The notes beneath the pieces are model-generated. The model was not told the origin of the DNA. It was given only the letters and a program-made list of their open reading frames with translations, and ran no database searches. Below are positions 9,194 through 20,000 of a stretch of DNA of 64,000 nt, in pieces. This stretch comes from Pseudomonas benzenivorans (GTDB lineage: Bacteria; Pseudomonadota; Gammaproteobacteria; Pseudomonadales; Pseudomonadaceae), in assembly GCF_033547155.1 (NCBI RefSeq), contig NZ_CP137892.1, positions 2,232,001-2,296,000 of the forward strand. Reading direction: 5' to 3'. Made by a program: the position numbers and the translations under genes. Each line of letters starts with the position of its first letter. Positions within the stretch are counted from its first letter, which is position 1.

Positions 9194-10578
9194 AACCCTT
9201 CATCCCTGCCCTGCTCGCCCTGGCACTGAGCGCCTGCGCCCTGGGCCCGGACTACCGGACGCCGGCGACCGCGCCGGCACAGCTGAGCCACGCCGCAGCA
9301 GCCGGCCATGACCGCTCGCGTTTCGAGGCGCTGTGGTGGCAGCAGTTCGAGGACCCGACCCTGAACCAGTTGGTCGAGCAGTCGCTCGAGGACAACCGCG
9401 AACTGCGGGTGGCCTTCGCCCGCCTGCGTGCCGCCCGGGCCATCCGCGACGATGTCGCCAACGATCGTCTGCCGACCGTTACCGGGCGCGCCAGCGGCGA
9501 GATCGGCAAGGCCCAGCAGCCCGGCGTCAGCGAACGACGGCTGAACGCCGAACGCTACGATCTGGGTCTTGATCTGGCGTGGGAGCTCGATCTGTTCGGC
9601 CGCATCCAGCGCCAGTTGGAGGCCAGCGAGGCGCAGATCGAGGTGGCCGAAGCCGACTACCAGCAGCTGCAGGTCAGCCTGATCGGCGAGCTGGTCGATG
9701 CCTATGGCAGCCTGCGTGGCGCCCAGCTGCGCGAAGGCATCGCCCGCGCCAACCTGGACAACCAGCGCGAGTCCCGCGCCATCACCGAACAGCTGCGCGA
9801 TGCCGGCGTCGGCAGCGAGCTGGACGTGCTGCGCAGCGACGCACGCCTGGCCGCCACCGAGGCCAGCCTGCCGCAGCTGCAGGCCGAGCAGGTGCGTGCT
9901 CGCAACCGTATCGCCACCCTTCTCGGCCAGCGCCCGGAGCAGCTCAGCGTCGATCTGTCGGCGCAGCCGCTGCCGGCGATCGCCAAGGCCCTGCCGATCG
10001 GCGACCCGGCCGAGTTGCTGCGCCGGCGCCCCGATGTGCGGGCCGCGGAGCGGCAACTGGCGGCCGCCACCGCCAGCATCGGCGTGGCCACCGCCGACCT
10101 GTTCCCGCGGGTCAGCCTGAGTGGTTTTCTCGGTTTCACCGCCGGCCGGGGTTCGCAGCTGGGCGCCTCGGCGGCGCGTGCCTGGGGCGTCGCACCGACC
10201 ATCGACTGGGCCGCTTTCGACCTGGGTAGCCTGCGCGCCCGGCTGCGCGGGGCCGAAGCAGAAGCCGAGGGCGCCCTGGCCAACTATGAACAGCGGGTGC
10301 TGCTGGCCCTGGAGGAGTCGGAGAACGCCTTCAGCGACTATGGCAAACGACAACAGCGCCTGCTCGCCCTGGTGCGCCAGTCCGAAGCCAGCCGCGCCGC
10401 GGCCGCGCAGGCTGCCGTACGTTACCGCGAAGGCACCGTGGACTTCCTGGTGTTGCTGGATGCCGAACGCGAACGGCTGGCCGCCGAGGATGCCCAGGCC
10501 CAGGCGGAAGTCGAGCTGTACCGCGGCATAGTCGCCATCTACAAGGCCCTCGGCGGCGGTTGGCAACCCCAGGCCTGA
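9190..10578 (+). CDS. oprN: OprN, outer-membrane channel of MexEF-OprN
   Basis: The 462-residue outer-membrane factor of the TolC/OprM (NodT) family forms the trimeric exit duct of the pump. I start at the ATG at 9190, inside the mexF stop (ATGA overlap), because it yields a lipoprotein signal with the lipobox LSAC at Cys16 followed by ALGPDYRTP, the hallmark of this family. A longer frame reaching back into mexF is a GC-rich shadow. Two OEP repeats follow (about 55-245 and 265-450), with the conserved WELDLFGR and RRRPDVRAAERQLAAA segments. The operon ends with a strong terminator 43 bases further on. Confidence 0.95.
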   Translation: MKPFIPALLALALSACALGPDYRTPATAPAQLSHAAAAGHDRSRFEALWWQQFEDPTLNQLVEQSLEDNRELRVAFARLRAARAIRDDVANDRLPTVTGRASGEIGKAQQPGVSERRLNAERYDLGLDLAWELDLFGRIQRQLEASEAQIEVAEADYQQLQVSLIGELVDAYGSLRGAQLREGIARANLDNQRESRAITEQLRDAGVGSELDVLRSDARLAATEASLPQLQAEQVRARNRIATLLGQRPEQLSVDLSAQPLPAIAKALPIGDPAELLRRRPDVRAAERQLAAATASIGVATADLFPRVSLSGFLGFTAGRGSQLGASAARAWGVAPTIDWAAFDLGSLRARLRGAEAEAEGALANYEQRVLLALEESENAFSDYGKRQQRLLALVRQSEASRAAAAQAAVRYREGTVDFLVLLDAERERLAAEDAQAQAEVELYRGIVAIYKALGGGWQPQA

Positions 10579-10620
10579 TTCGACCTACTCCTAGGTTGGT
10601 GTCGCTCGCCAACCCTTTGC

Positions 10621-10658
10621 AGTCCCACGGTGCCGCTCCCGGCCGTGGGACTTTTTTT
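10621..10658 (+). terminator. rho-independent terminator of mexEF-oprN
   Basis: A perfect 10-base stem (AGTCCCACGG / CCGTGGGACT) with a 12-base loop is followed directly by a run of seven T. It lies 43 bases after the oprN stop, between that operon and the convergent SDR gene. The T run is only on the plus strand. Confidence 0.92.
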
Positions 10659-10668
10659 ATTCGCCGGG

Positions 10669-11403
10669 CTAGATCAGTCCCCCGTTGACCCGCAACACCT
10701 GGCCATTGACCCAGGCGCCCTGCGCGCCGACCAGGAAGGCCACGGCATTGGCGATGTCCTGCGGCGTGCCCAACCGCTCCAGTGGGGCCTGCTTGGCCAG
10801 GCGCTCGACCATCTCGGCGCTCTTGCCACTGAGGAACAGGTCGGTTGCCGTGGGGCCAGGCGCTATGGCATTGACACAGATATGCCGTCCTCGCAGCTCC
10901 TTGGCGAATATCCGGGTGAGGCTCTCCACCGCCGCCTTGGACGCGGCATAGAGCGAATAGCCGGGTAGCGCCATGGCCACCGCGCTGGAGGAGAAGTTGA
11001 CGATCCGGCCGCCCTCACGCAGGCGTGTCGCCGCCAGGCGCAGGGTGTTGAAGGTCCCCTTGGTGTTGGTCGCGAACAGGCGCTGGTACAGGGCGTCGTC
11101 GCTGTCGGCGAGACTGACCATGCCGGGCTGGATGATGCCGGCGTTGTTGATCAGGATGTCGACGGCGCCGAACCGCACTTCGGCCTGGTCGAACAGGGCT
11201 TCGACGGCGACCGGGTCGGTGACATCGGCCAGCACCGCATAGGCCTCGCCGCCGGCACGGACGATAGCGCGCACCACCTGCTCGGCATCGGCGGGTCGCG
11301 AGCTGTAGTTCACCACCACGCGGATACCGTCGCCGGCCAGCCGCCTGGCAATGGCCGCGCCGATTCCCCGTGAGGCGCCTGTGACTATGGCTACTTTCGA
11401 CAT
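10669..11403 (-). CDS. SDR family NAD(P)-dependent oxidoreductase
   Basis: The 244-residue classical short-chain dehydrogenase has the cofactor motif TGASRGIG (residues 9-16), NNAG, the catalytic Ser in NFSSSAVAMALPGYSLYAAS and the YxxxK pair (YAASK). The basic NYSSR after beta-2 favours NADPH. The C-terminal GAWVNGQVLRVNGG is typical of FabG-like oxidoreductases, but the gene is not in a fatty-acid context, so the substrate is unknown. I choose the ATG at 11403: AGGAG lies 5 bases upstream, whereas an upstream GTG at 11409 would overlap that ribosome site. Confidence 0.88.
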   Translation of the reverse strand: MSKVAIVTGASRGIGAAIARRLAGDGIRVVVNYSSRPADAEQVVRAIVRAGGEAYAVLADVTDPVAVEALFDQAEVRFGAVDILINNAGIIQPGMVSLADSDDALYQRLFATNTKGTFNTLRLAATRLREGGRIVNFSSSAVAMALPGYSLYAASKAAVESLTRIFAKELRGRHICVNAIAPGPTATDLFLSGKSAEMVERLAKQAPLERLGTPQDIANAVAFLVGAQGAWVNGQVLRVNGGLI

Positions 11404-11620
11404 GAGCACTCCTGGGCGTGGGGCTGGATGAGCATCCGCCCCAGGTCTGGGCGGATGCAGTGCAGGTCATACGCTGTGGTATAGCCGCCTTTGCCCCATC
11501 GCGTTCGACCGGCCATCCCCGACCCGGACGGAGGTGCAGCGCTCGACTGGCACTGCATGGGCCGTGGCCGGGGCCAGGCGCCGCCGATCAGCAACAATCC
11601 GCCACTGCTGCACGCCACCT

Positions 11621-11636
11621 TGGCGGAAAACCGCCA
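11621..11636. promoter_or_regulatory. inverted repeat, candidate enhancer-binding-protein site
   Basis: TGGCGG-AAAA-CCGCCA is a perfect 6-base inverted repeat centred about 72 bases upstream of the sigma-54 -24 element at 11701. That is the usual distance for the upstream site of an enhancer-binding activator. DctD, which activates C4-dicarboxylate transport genes, binds GC-rich inverted repeats of this general form. The link to DctD is inferred from the downstream dctP-like gene. Confidence 0.4.
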
Positions 11637-11700
11637 CCGGCTGTGAGGTGCGTCACGCCGTTCTTTCGCCGAACCCCGACTTCGCGCGGTATCCGGCTTT

Positions 11701-11716
11701 TGGCTCAGGCATTGCA
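11701..11716 (+). promoter_or_regulatory. sigma-54 (RpoN) promoter candidate for the dctP-like gene
   Basis: TGGCTCAGGCATTGCA fits the consensus TGGCACG-N4-TTGCW: the invariant GG and GC are exactly 10 bases apart, the -12 block TTGCA is perfect and the -24 block has two mismatches. It sits 104 bases before the start codon. RpoN dependence of dctP is established in P. aeruginosa, where DctB/DctD control it. Confidence 0.55.
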
Positions 11717-11738
11717 CTACGCAGCGCTCAGGCGCTAA

Positions 11739-12824
<1,086 letters not shown>

Positions 12825-12851
12825 CCGCCCGCCGACCAGGGCCGGCGCCGC

Positions 12852-14933
12852 TCATTCGACGCCGACCAGTTCGCCACGCTCCAGGGCCTGGATGAATTGC
12901 TGGGGCGGCAGTGGATGCCCGAGGAGAAAGCCCTGCAGCACGTTGCAACCGAGGTTGGTCAGGAAACTCTTCTGCTGCAGGGTCTCCACGCCTTCGGCGA
13001 CGATGCGCAGGTTCAGCGCCTGGCCCAGGGCGACGACGGCCGAGACGATCGCGGCATCGTCGCTGTCCTGGGCCAGGTCGCGCACGAAGCCCCTGTCGAT
13101 CTTCAACTCGTTGGCCGGCAGGCGCTTGAGATAGAGCAGGCTGGAGTAGCCGGTGCCGAAGTCGTCGATGGACAGATCGACGCCCAGTGCCGCCAGCTGC
13201 TCGAGTACCCGCAGGCTGGCGTCGGCGTCGCGCATGGCGGTGGTTTCGGTGATTTCCAGGGTCAGGCAGTTGGCCGGCAGCTCATGCTGCGCCAGGGCAT
13301 CGGCGACGCTCTCGATCAGGTCGGCATGACAGAACTGCAGCGCCGACAGGTTGACCGCCACGCGCCAGTCGTGGTGCCCCTGATCGTACCATTCGCGCAT
13401 CTGCCTGCAGGCCTGCTGCAGCACCCAGTCGCCGATGGCGATGATCAACCCGGTCTTCTCCGCCAGCTCGATGAATTCGTCCGGCAGCAGCAGGCCCCGC
13501 ACCGGGTGTTGCCATCGCAGCAAGGCCTCGGCGCCTGTCGGACGACCGTTCAGCGCATCGAACTTGGGCTGATAGTAGAGGCAGAATTCTCCACGCTCCA
13601 GGGCCATGCGCAGGTCGTGCAGCAACTGCAGCTGGTTACGGGCGTTGGCGTTCATCGACGCCTCGAAGAAGCTGTAGCCGTTCTTCCCGTTCCCCTTGGC
13701 GTGGTACATCGCCGCATCGGCGTTGAGCAGCAGGCTTTGCTGGTCCTCGCCGTCCCCCGGGTAGAGGGCGATGCCGACGCTGGTGGAGACGCGCAGCTCA
13801 TGCTCGCCGACCCGGAACGGCTGGCTGACCAGCTGGATAAGCTGGTTGGCAAGGCCGACCGCATCGTTCGGCGCGCGCAGCTCCGCCAACAGCACGAACT
13901 CGTCGCCGCCCACCCGCGCCAGGGTGTCCTGCGCCCGTAGCCGCTCGCGCAGGCGCGCGCCCACGGCGCTCAGCAGCAGGTCGCCGACATGGTGGCCATA
14001 GGCATCGTTGACCGGCTTGAAGCCGTCGAGGTCCATGAACATCAGGGCGAAATGCCCGCCCTCCCGCGCCATCTTCTCGATGTACTGGCCGACGCGATCC
14101 TCCAGCAGCAGGCGGTTGGGCAGTTTGGTCAAGGGGTCGTGCAGGGCCAGCTGGGTCAGCTCCAGATTGGCCTGGGCCAGGGACTGGTTCAATTTGGCGA
14201 CACGGTCCTGCATGCGTGCATCGAGCACCGAGGTGAGCAAGGCGATGGCCAGCACCGCGAGGGTGGCCATGCCGACCAGTGTGGCCAGCCAGGCGCTGTC
14301 GAGCCCTCCCCCGGCGGCCAGGCAGAAACTGCCCTGGGGAAAGTTGGCCGCGGCCATGCCGGTGTAATGCATGCCGACGATGGCGGTGCCCATCAGTACG
14401 GCCGCGCCGAGGCGCGCCATGCGCACGAAGGGCCCGGGCCAGCGCAGGCGGAAGGCGATCCACAGCGCGGCCGCGGACGCCGCCACAGCGATCAGCAGGG
14501 ACAGGCCGACGAGCAACGGGTCATAGTCGATCCCCGGCTGCATGCGCAGCGCGGCCATGCCGAGGTAATGCATCGAACTGATGCCGGCGCCCATTACCAG
14601 GGCGCCGAGCAGCCAGTGCCAGCGCAGCATCTGCGGCTGGCTCACCAGCCACAGGGCGAATCCCGAGGCGAGCATCGCCATCGCCAGGGACAGCAGAGTA
14701 ATGGGGACGTCGTAGCCAAGGTCAATCGGCAGGCTAAAGGCGAGCATGCCGATAAAGTGCATGGACCAGATACCGATGCCCATGGCCACGGCGCCGCCGC
14801 CTATCCACAAGGACTGCGCGAGGCCTCTGGCGGTGGCGATGCGCCCGGCCAGGTCAAGCGCGGTATAGGACGCCAGGATGGCCACGGCCAGGGAGGTTAG
14901 CACCAGGGAAAAATCGTAACTCGCAACCAGCAT
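12852..14933 (-). CDS. mucR: MucR-like MHYT-GGDEF-EAL cyclic-di-GMP protein
   Basis: The 693-residue protein has a seven-helix MHYT membrane sensor (about 1-235) with three copies of the signature: SMHF (His59), SMHY (His122) and GMHY (His189), thought to bind a metal and sense a diatomic gas. Then come a GGDEF domain with intact GGDEF at 342-346 and an EAL domain with EAL at 469-471, DDFGTGYSS, KIDRGFV and VAEGVE, all intact. Both synthesis and breakdown of cyclic-di-GMP are therefore possible. Length, N-terminus and intact GGDEF fit P. aeruginosa MucR, which tunes alginate and nitrate-linked biofilm dispersal, better than NbdA, whose GGDEF motif is changed to AGDEF. It is monocistronic by position. 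Confidence 0.88.
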   Translation of the reverse strand: MLVASYDFSLVLTSLAVAILASYTALDLAGRIATARGLAQSLWIGGGAVAMGIGIWSMHFIGMLAFSLPIDLGYDVPITLLSLAMAMLASGFALWLVSQPQMLRWHWLLGALVMGAGISSMHYLGMAALRMQPGIDYDPLLVGLSLLIAVAASAAALWIAFRLRWPGPFVRMARLGAAVLMGTAIVGMHYTGMAAANFPQGSFCLAAGGGLDSAWLATLVGMATLAVLAIALLTSVLDARMQDRVAKLNQSLAQANLELTQLALHDPLTKLPNRLLLEDRVGQYIEKMAREGGHFALMFMDLDGFKPVNDAYGHHVGDLLLSAVGARLRERLRAQDTLARVGGDEFVLLAELRAPNDAVGLANQLIQLVSQPFRVGEHELRVSTSVGIALYPGDGEDQQSLLLNADAAMYHAKGNGKNGYSFFEASMNANARNQLQLLHDLRMALERGEFCLYYQPKFDALNGRPTGAEALLRWQHPVRGLLLPDEFIELAEKTGLIIAIGDWVLQQACRQMREWYDQGHHDWRVAVNLSALQFCHADLIESVADALAQHELPANCLTLEITETTAMRDADASLRVLEQLAALGVDLSIDDFGTGYSSLLYLKRLPANELKIDRGFVRDLAQDSDDAAIVSAVVALGQALNLRIVAEGVETLQQKSFLTNLGCNVLQGFLLGHPLPPQQFIQALERGELVGVE

Positions 14934-15208
14934 TACAACGCTCTAGACCCCGCTGAGTGACGCCCCGGGAAGGATTGTGCAATGCGGCCGGAGGGGCTCT
15001 CCGAACCGCAGTGGGCGTGCTTGCGTACAGCCTGCTTGCGCCGGCAGCTAGGCATCAGCCGTGCAGATAGTAACGGAGAACCCTGATGCGTTCTGCAAAA
15101 AACAGAATATGACAGCTACTGGCCGCTCAAGCTTCGTTCAGCTATGCAAATGCCGGTTCGCCCGTCCCTGCCAGGCGTCTGCCTGCCGGTTGAGGCTATG
15201 CTTGAAGC

Positions 15209-15967
15209 ATGGTCCACGCCACCTTTCGCTTCTATGAGGAGCTCAACGATTTCCTGGCGCCGGCACGGCGGCGCAGGGCGTTCGACTGCGACTGCGCCCA
15301 GGCGGCGACCGTCAAGCACATGATCGAAGCACTCGGCGTGCCCCATACCGAAGTGGAACTGGTATTGCTCAACGGCGAGTCGGTCGGTTTCGAGCGGATG
15401 TTGCTGGACGGCGACCGGGTGGCGGTCTATCCGAAGTTCGAGCGCCTGGACATCAGCCCGTTGCTGAAGGTGCGCGATCGTCCGTTACGGGTGCTGCGCT
15501 TTGTCGCCGATGCCCATCTCGGCGGCCTGGCCCGCCTGCTCCGTATGCTCGGCTTCGACACGCTCTACGACAACCATTTCGAGGATGCGACGATCGCCGA
15601 ATTGGCCGCCCGGCAAGGGCGCATCGTCTTGACCCGGGACCGCGAGCTGCTCAAGCGCCGGCTGATCAGCCATGGCTGCTACGTGCATGCACTCAAGCCC
15701 GCGCTGCAACTGCGCGAGCTGTTCGAGCGCCTCGATCTGGCCCGCTGTATCGAGCCCTTCAGCCGCTGTCTGCATTGCAACTTGCCGTTGCAGCCCATCG
15801 ATCTGGAGGAGGCCCGCGAGCAACTGCCCAGTCGCATCGGCTACAGCTACTCGCATTTCATGCAGTGTGGCGGCTGTCGTCGCCTGTATTGGGAGGGTAG
15901 CCACTGGCGCAACATGTGCGCCCTGCTGGCGCCGCTGTTGCGGGCACAGGCCCCGCCCTACGAATGA
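15209..15967 (+). CDS. Mut7-C RNase-fold protein with N-terminal ubiquitin-like domain
   Basis: The 252-residue protein joins a MoaD/ThiS-like ubiquitin domain (about 1-80) to a Mut7-C domain (about 93-240). The latter is a PIN-like nuclease fold; acidic residues at D101 (FVADAHLGGLARLLR), D119/D121 and D144 (LTRDREL) are candidates for the metal site. Two CxxC pairs, C187-C190 and C220-C223, form a predicted zinc ribbon. The ubiquitin domain lacks a terminal GlyGly and runs straight on, so it is structural, not a sulphur carrier. Such proteins may be toxin-like or RNA-processing enzymes; no substrate is established. Divergent from the mucR-like gene with a 275-base gap. Confidence 0.85.
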   Translation: MVHATFRFYEELNDFLAPARRRRAFDCDCAQAATVKHMIEALGVPHTEVELVLLNGESVGFERMLLDGDRVAVYPKFERLDISPLLKVRDRPLRVLRFVADAHLGGLARLLRMLGFDTLYDNHFEDATIAELAARQGRIVLTRDRELLKRRLISHGCYVHALKPALQLRELFERLDLARCIEPFSRCLHCNLPLQPIDLEEAREQLPSRIGYSYSHFMQCGGCRRLYWEGSHWRNMCALLAPLLRAQAPPYE

Positions 15968-15988
15968 CTCGCGGCACCCGCGACGCTC

Positions 15989-16966
15989 TCAGGCCGGTGG
16001 CGTCAAGCCCTTTTCCCGCAGCCACGCCGGGTTGAACAAGCGTCTGGCATAGAGGCCGCCGCGGTCGCAGAGTAGGGTCACCACGGTATGCCCGGGCCCT
16101 AGGTCGGCGGCCAGACGCATGGCGGCACAGAGGTTGATGCCGCTGGAGCTGCCGACAAACAGGCCTTCTTCGCGCAGCAGGCGATAGACCATGTCCACGC
16201 ACTGCTGGTCATCGACCCGCAGTGCCGAGTCGATCTGGGTGCCCTTCAGGTTGGCCGTCACCCGGCTGGTGCCAATGCCTTCGGTGATGGAGCTGCCTTC
16301 GGCGAGCAGTTCGCCGTCCAGCACCCAATGGTAGAGCGCGCTGCCCATGGGGTCGGCGAGCACGATGCGCACCGCTGGGTTGCGCTCCTTGAGATAGCGC
16401 GCCACGCCGGCCAGGGTGCCGCCGGTACCGGTGGCGCAGACGAACGCATCGACGCGGCCATCGGTGTCGCGCCAGATCTCCGGCCCCGTGGTCCGGTAGT
16501 GGGCATCGCGGTTGGCGGTATTGTCGAACTGATTGGCCCAGATCGCTCCGGGCAATTCGGCAGCCAGGCGCCCGGCGATCTTCTGGTAGTTGTGCGGATC
16601 GCTGTAGGGTTTGGGGGGCACCGGGTGTACCTCCGCGCCCAGATGGCGGAGCAGGTCGAGCTTCTCTGCCGACTGGTTGTCGGGGATCACGATGATGCAG
16701 CGGTAGCCCCGCGCCGCGCAGATGTGCGCCAGGCCTATGCCGGTATTGCCCGCGGTGCCCTCGACCACGGTGCCGCCGCCGCGCAGTCGACCACTGCGTT
16801 CGGCGTCCTCGATGATCGCGAGGGCGGCCCGGTCCTTCACCGAACCGCCAGGGTTGAGGAACTCGGCCTTGGCCAGGATCTCGCAACCGCTCTCGGCGCT
16901 GAGCCGGGCGAGACGGATCAAGGGGGTGTTACCGATGGCACCGGTAACACCCTCACAGACGTTCAT
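15989..16966 (-). CDS. cysteine synthase-like PLP enzyme (VEGTAGNTG subfamily)
   Basis: The 325-residue fold-type II PLP enzyme has IGNTPLIRL, the Schiff-base lysine in NPGGSVKDR (Lys44), the phosphate loop ATGTGGTLAGVA, and VEGTAGNTGIGLA where ordinary CysK has a Ser-containing TSGNTG loop. The reaction is presumably sulphide or another nucleophile replacing the acetyl group of O-acetylserine. This subfamily is often annotated cysteine synthase A, but the variant loop and the C-terminal LLCDRGGLYARRLFNPAWL set it apart, so another amino-acid substrate is possible. It is 83 bases downstream of the Wsp-like output gene on the same strand, with no clear terminator between, so read-through could occur. 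Confidence 0.85.
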   Translation of the reverse strand: MNVCEGVTGAIGNTPLIRLARLSAESGCEILAKAEFLNPGGSVKDRAALAIIEDAERSGRLRGGGTVVEGTAGNTGIGLAHICAARGYRCIIVIPDNQSAEKLDLLRHLGAEVHPVPPKPYSDPHNYQKIAGRLAAELPGAIWANQFDNTANRDAHYRTTGPEIWRDTDGRVDAFVCATGTGGTLAGVARYLKERNPAVRIVLADPMGSALYHWVLDGELLAEGSSITEGIGTSRVTANLKGTQIDSALRVDDQQCVDMVYRLLREEGLFVGSSSGINLCAAMRLAADLGPGHTVVTLLCDRGGLYARRLFNPAWLREKGLTPPA

Positions 16967-17049
16967 GGCACACCTCCGACCCGCTGTGATTCTTTCAGTC
17001 TAGCGGGCGGTGCGTAGGGCGTAGGGCCGGCGGGCGGAGCGCTCCTCGC

Positions 17050-20000
17050 TCAAGGCTTGAACGCCATCAGCTGCTCCCGTAGACGTTGGTTGTCCTGCAC
17101 CAGCAGGCGTTGGGCGAAGGCATCGCGCAGCTGGCCCCGCAGGTCATCGGCGTCCCAGGGCTTGGTGATGAAGCGGAAGATCACCCCTTCGTTGACGGCC
17201 TTGAGGATGTCGCGCACGTCGGTAGAGCCGCTGAGCACCATGCGGATGATTTCCGGATAGATGTGCCTGATCTTGCGCAGGAGGTCCACCCCGTTCGTAT
17301 CGGTCAGGCGCAGGTCGGTCAGTACCACGTCGGCTCTATGGGCCGCCAACATGTTCAGCGCCTCGGCGCCGCTGCTGGCGACCCGAATATGGTAGTTCTC
17401 CTGGCGCAGTTCGCGCTGCAGCGCCCTGAGTACCCCGGCTTCATCGTCGATCAGCAGCAGATGACATACCGGCTCGCCGTCCATCAGCGGCGGCAGTTTC
17501 AGTTCGCCCTCCTCGCCGAGAAACTGCAGGCAGGCCTGGGGCGGCAGCGGCGGCGAATAATAGTAGCCCTGGAGTTCGTCGCAGCCGGCGGTGCGCAGGA
17601 ACCCGAGCTGTTCTGCACTTTCCACGCCCTCGGCAATCACCTTGATGCCGAGGTTGTGGCCAATGGAGATCATCGAACGCACCAGCGAGGCACTGTCCGG
17701 GTCCATATGCACGTCGGTGACGAAGCTGCGATCGATCTTCAGCTGGCTGAAGGGGAAGCGCTTGAGGTATCCCAGGGACGAATAGCCGGTACCGAAATCG
17801 TCGATCGAGAAGCCGATGCCCAAGGCGCTCAAGGTGCGCATCCGCTCCAGCACTTCGTCGGCATCGGTCATCAGCATGGACTCGGTCACCTCCAGCTTGA
17901 CCAGGGACGGCGCAACCCCGTGCCGCTGCAGCGTCGTCTGGATGCGTTCGACGAACTCCGGCGCCATGAAGCTGATGGCGGAGAAGTTCACGGCGATGCA
18001 GCCGTTCAGCAACAGGTACTTCCAGGTCTGCAACTGCTGGCAAACGGCGTCGAAGACGTGGAAGTCGATGCTGACGATCAAGCCGGTCTCCTCGGCCAGC
18101 GGAATGAACTCGCCGGGCATCACCGTCTTGCCCTCGTGACTCCAGCGTACCAGCGCCTCGAAACCGCACAGGCGGCCGTTGCGCAGGTCCAGTTGCGGCT
18201 GGTAGACCACCTGGAATTCATCGTGCTGCAGGGCATGGCGCATATCCCGTTCGAGCAACAGGCGCCGCTGCATCTGCTCGTTCATCTGCGGGGTGAAGGC
18301 ACAGATGCGGTTACGCCCCTGATGCTTGGCCTGGTACATGGCGGTATCGGCGTTGCGCATCAGGGTACCGATATCCCTGCCGTCCTCGGGGAAGCAGCAG
18401 AAGCCAATGCTGCAACTGACCACGACTTCCTGGCCGTCGAGGCTCAGGGGCTCGGCGACGATCTGCTTGAAGCGCTCGAGGACGCCGATGCGCCGGGTCA
18501 GCTGCCCCCCATCGGCCAGCAGGATGACGAACTCATCGCCACCCAGCCGGGCCACGGTGTCGACTTCCCGGGCGCAAGCCTCCAGGCGTGCGGCCACCTG
18601 AACCAGCAACTGGTCGCCGGCATTGTGGCCGAGGCTGTCGTTGACCACCTTGAAGTTGTCGAGGTCCATGAATGCCAGGGTGAACCCGCCCTGGTTGCGG
18701 CTGGCGAACGCAATGGCCTGGAGTATGCGGTCGTTGAGCAGGTTGCGGTTGGGCAGTCCGGTCAGGCTGTCGTGGTTGGCCTGATGCTCCAGCTCTTCCT
18801 GGTAGCCCTTGGCCTCGGTGATGTCGTGCAGGATGCCGACGAAGTGGCTGACCTTGCCGCGATCGTTCACCACCGGGGACAAGCGCAGCTCGTTCCAGAA
18901 GGCCGAGCCGTCCTTGCGGTAATTACGCAGAATGGCCCTGCCCTCCTCCTCGGCGCTTAGCGCCCGGCGGATATTGTCGAGCTCCGCTTGGTCCCTGTCC
19001 TCGCCCTGCAGGAAACGGCAGTTGCGTCCCAGCACCTCCTCGCTACGGTAGCCGGTGATGCGCTCGAAGGCCGGGTTGACGTAGGCGATCGGCTGGTTTT
19101 CGCGCTGATTGTCGGTGATGACGATGGCGTTGACGCTGGCTTCGACTGCCCGGGTGCGGATGCGGAACTCCAGGTCGCGCTGGCGTTGTTCGCTGATGTC
19201 CTGGATCACCGCGATGGCGCCCTGCACCACGCCCTGCTCATCGAGGTAGGGTACCGCCGAGTTGAGGGTGGTCTTGTGGCTGTCGTCGAAGGCCTGGATG
19301 TCGATGACCTCGTTACGCATCACCTGGCCATCGTGCACGGCCCTGGCCAGCGGCCAATCCTCCGCCTTCAACGGCTCGCCACGCTCCGACCAGGCACCAT
19401 GGTAACGGGCGAAGTCCTCCAGCTCGGCCGGCTGTGGGCCGGCCCAGATCAGCCCGTTCTCAGGGTTGCTGAGAATCAGCCGACCCTGGCTGTCGGCTAC
19501 GGCGACTCCCACCGGCAGGTTGTCGAGAATCTTGCGCAGCAGCGCTTCGCTCTGTGCCAGCGCCCGGGTACGCTGCTCGACCAGCTGCTCCAGGCTCTCG
19601 AACAGGCGGACCCGGCCCAGCACCATGGCCAGCTGCCGGCCGATCGAGGCCAGCGCGTTGAGCTCGTCCTCAGGCCAGCTCTGCGCCTGGCGGCGCACTA
19701 CGTTGAGCATGCCGATGGTTTCGCCGCCGAGCACCAGGGGGATGCTCGCGTGGTGGCCCTCACCGCACCGCTCCAGCGCCGGGCAGCCCGCGATATTGCT
19801 CGGCACACTCAGTTGATCGTGCAGCCAGGCATGGCGGCACGGGCAGTTCTCCGAACAGGCGGCCAGCTTATCACTGTCGTACTGGTTGTCGCGCCCACGG
19901 GCCCCGGCCACGCGCAACGCGCCGCTTGGCTCCTCGGTGTCGGCCAGTAGCAGCCAGGCGCCCGCCGCGTTGGGGAACTCAAGGATGCGCCCCAGGGCCG

